Shown here: piece by piece, positions 6,751 through 8,086 of the stretch | Layout: the number at the start of each line of letters is the position of its first letter | Numbering within the stretch: the stretch's first letter is position 1 | Assembly: GCA_934512155.1 (NCBI GenBank) | Contig: CAKSWS010000050.1 | Span: 1-8,086, forward strand | DNA length: 8,086 nucleotides | DNA from: an uncultured Eubacterium sp. | GTDB lineage: Bacteria > Bacillota > Clostridia > Oscillospirales > Acutalibacteraceae | Direction of reading: 5' to 3' | Position numbers and translations under genes: made by a program | The notes under the pieces: generated by a model | The model's database searches: none | The model's input: only the letters and a program-made list of their open reading frames with translations | Told to the model about the DNA's origin: nothing

Positions 6751-7573
6751 TTAAAAAATAATTCCAATCCTTTATTAATTCTTTTATTGACTTATATCGC
6801 TCATTTCTATTATCCTTTACAGCCTTTGTTGCGACTTTGAACAAATCATCAGATAATTTCCAATCATCAATATCTCGACTGAAATTTCCAAACAAAGCAA
6901 AAGCAAACGCACCGGCAGTATATACGTTTGTTGCTTCATCAATAATTGCGCCAAATTTAAATTCTTCAGGTGACATAAATTTTGCACTGCAGTACATTCT
7001 GCCGATATTATTTACATATGAGCTTTTTTCAAAATAATCAATATCGCAAATTGTTGTTTTATGATTTATAGAATCGTAAATTATACTTCCATCATAAAAA
7101 TCAATAGCAACATAACCGTTTGAATTAACATATTCTAAAAAATCGAGTATATCGAAAAATATATTAAGCTTTTCATGGGTTAGCAATTGCATAAATGTTT
7201 TATGTTCTTTCTGACATACACGACCCATACAACAGCCATCGATCCACTTAAATATCATTGCAAAACCATTATTTATATTTTTACAATCAACTAATTCAAT
7301 TAAATTTTTATGTTATAATTTTTTATAAATCGGCAAAGCCTTTTTAAATTGGTTAACTGCAACTTTAGTATCACCATTATATTCAGCAGTTTGTGAGCCG
7401 GCAAATTTAATAAAATACTTTGCATCGTCTTTTACAGTACCAAAACATATATTACCTGAATTTTGACTATCAAATACTTTAAACACTTTTCCATACTTAT
7501 TAATAAAACCAAAATCATAAAATGATCTCATTTTAAACGAAATATCATCAATAGTTTGATATATGTAATTCAT
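6743..7573 (-). pseudogene. Ser/Thr-protein-kinase-like gene interrupted by one in-frame stop
   Basis: The 277-codon frame encodes a kinase fold broken only at codon 87 (TAA at 7313-7315). Codons 1-86 are the N-lobe: FGFINKYGKVFKV glycine-loop-like segment, then YFIKFAG with the likely ATP lysine K56. Translation past the stop continues in the same frame as HKNLIELVD...GFAMIFKWIDG, the standard hinge region. The C-lobe follows: GYVAIDFYDGS (catalytic-loop equivalent, D158), TTICDIDYF (DFG equivalent, D177), FMSPEEF (APE equivalent) and NVYTAGAFAFALFG. From memory, these motifs match a divergent kinase family of Clostridia and Bacilli. There is no convincing ribosome site for the C-lobe half. 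ATG 7573 follows AGGA at about 10 bases and lies 6 bases after the upstream gene. The stop could be a real nonsense mutation (for example from CAA, AAA, GAA or TTA), a sequencing error, or readthrough. Confidence 0.82.
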
Positions 7574-7579
7574 AATAAA

Positions 7580-7951
7580 TCAATCCTGATAAATATTTAT
7601 TTTTAAAATATTTTTATTTTTTAAAATTTTATATTCATTTGTAGCTAAAACATAACTTTTAAAATCATTATGGGTAGAAAAATGTCGGTTATCCGATAAT
7701 TCATAATTATCAATATTAGGTGAAAAAATAACCTCTACACAAATTCTGTTTAAAATGTTATTTTCTTTATACTCACGAATTAAAGAAAAATTAAACATTT
7801 CATCACAAGTAGATTCATAAATACCTGAATCAAAAATGTATTCTGAATTATCAAAAGAAAATTTTTCATTAACTGTGCAAAAAACATTAACTATTTCTTC
7901 AAGTGAAATAGAAACCAATATATTTGACTTTAAAGCCTCAACAATATCCAT
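7580..7951 (-). CDS. hypothetical protein, first gene of the kinase/GNAT operon
   Basis: I do not recognise this 123-residue protein. It is acidic in its first two thirds, has no signal peptide, no membrane segment and no obvious catalytic motif; alternating patterns such as NRICVEVIF and KNILKINIYQD suggest a small mixed alpha/beta fold. ATG 7951 is preceded by GGTG at 5-base spacing, a modest ribosome site, and by a good promoter at 7990-8018. It ends 6 bases before the kinase-like gene, so the two are co-transcribed. Its lysine/asparagine/isoleucine-rich, very AT-rich composition exceeds that of the left operon. Its position with a kinase-like and an acetyltransferase gene suggests a partner or substrate, but nothing in the sequence proves that. 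Confidence 0.7.
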   Translation of the reverse strand: MDIVEALKSNILVSISLEEIVNVFCTVNEKFSFDNSEYIFDSGIYESTCDEMFNFSLIREYKENNILNRICVEVIFSPNIDNYELSDNRHFSTHNDFKSYVLATNEYKILKNKNILKINIYQD

Positions 7952-7989
7952 AATAACACCAAATAAAAATTAATATAAAATATATCTTC

Positions 7990-8018
7990 ATCATACCAAA
8001 AAAGGAAGAAAAGGGCAA
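7990..8018 (-). promoter_or_regulatory. promoter of the hypothetical/kinase-like/GNAT operon
   Basis: On the reverse strand the -35 box is TTGCCC (8013-8018) and the -10 box is TATGAT (7990-7995), with a 17-base spacer. The start of transcription would be near 7983, about 32 bases before the ATG at 7951. The -35 box begins only 3 bases after the 5S terminator stem, so this operon is expressed independently of the rRNA operon. Confidence 0.6.
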
Positions 8019-8021
8019 GAA

Positions 8022-8052
8022 AAAAACCTACTCAAAAGATGAGTAGGTTTTT
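8022..8052 (-). terminator. Rho-independent terminator of the rRNA operon
   Basis: A 12-bp perfect stem (arms 8022-8033 and 8041-8052, core CCTACTC/GAGTAGG) has a 7-base loop. On the reverse strand it ends in a run of six T, and it begins 5 bases after the inferred 5S rRNA 3' end. Confidence 0.9.
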
Positions 8053-8057
8053 AAGAT

Positions 8058-8086
8058 GTCAGCGTTGACCTATCTTCCCGGGCAGC
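8058..8086 (-). rRNA. rrf: 5S ribosomal RNA, 3' end only (partial)
   Basis: The reverse strand reads GCTGCCCGGGAAGATAGG followed by TCAACGCTGAC. This matches my memory of the conserved 3' region of Clostridia 5S rRNA, where CCCGGGAAGATAGGT precedes the 3' strand of helix I. A strong terminator follows at once. The gene begins beyond the right edge, so only about 29 of roughly 117 bases are visible. It marks the distal end of an rRNA operon transcribed leftward. The exact mature 3' end (8057 or 8058) is uncertain. Confidence 0.85.

Noticed and set aside
6515..7037. Plus-strand open frames across the GNAT and kinase-like genes
   Set aside because: No motifs, no ribosome sites, and they are antisense to genes with clear domain signatures.
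7313..7315. Reassignment of TAA as a sense codon
   Set aside because: Several other genes in the window end naturally at TAA with correct domain ends, so a standard code is the simpler reading.
1..8086. CRISPR array, insertion sequence, prophage or tRNA gene
   Set aside because: I saw no regularly spaced repeats, transposase or phage-like proteins, or tRNA-like cloverleaf on either strand.

Overview
The window is AT-rich DNA with compact genes, strong Shine-Dalgarno sites, a TTG start, and typical sigma-A type promoters. The 3' end of a 5S rRNA gene sits at the right edge. Together these suggest a low-GC Firmicute, probably a gut Clostridium-related lineage (Clostridia/Oscillospirales-like). 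This is inference from composition, gene families and the 5S tail; no database search was possible.

Left block (1-3688, leftward): one tight operon transcribed from a promoter at about 3726-3754. The order is a membrane-anchored alpha/beta hydrolase, a 155-residue beta-sandwich-like protein, a PHP-type metallohydrolase of the CehA/McbA kind, and a GPH-family (MelB-like) cation symporter that runs off the left edge. The first three genes overlap by exactly 8 bases at each junction. The beta-sandwich protein resembles the N-terminal domain normally fused to the PHP domain, so these two genes look like a split version of a single protein.

Centre (3689-5930, rightward): a divergent promoter drives a single large gene. 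It encodes an exported, C-terminally membrane-anchored protein with a LamG-like domain followed by a calcineurin-like metallophosphoesterase. The two divergent promoters are separated by a short region holding a 7-bp-arm inverted repeat, a possible shared operator. A strong hairpin at 5899-5927 ends this gene and probably also the convergent genes to its right.

Right block (6025-7951, leftward): a three-gene operon sits directly downstream of an rRNA operon. It encodes an unrecognised 123-residue protein, a divergent Ser/Thr-kinase-like protein interrupted by one in-frame TAA, and a GNAT acetyltransferase. A promoter at 7990-8018 lies just after the 5S terminator (8022-8052).

Working model (inference): the surface phosphoesterase could release small organic molecules from a phosphorylated or glycan-linked substrate. 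The symporter could import the product, and the PHP hydrolase and the membrane-anchored esterase could process it. The kinase/GNAT cassette appears to be an unrelated accessory insertion beside the rRNA operon. No gap longer than 300 bases lacks a gene.
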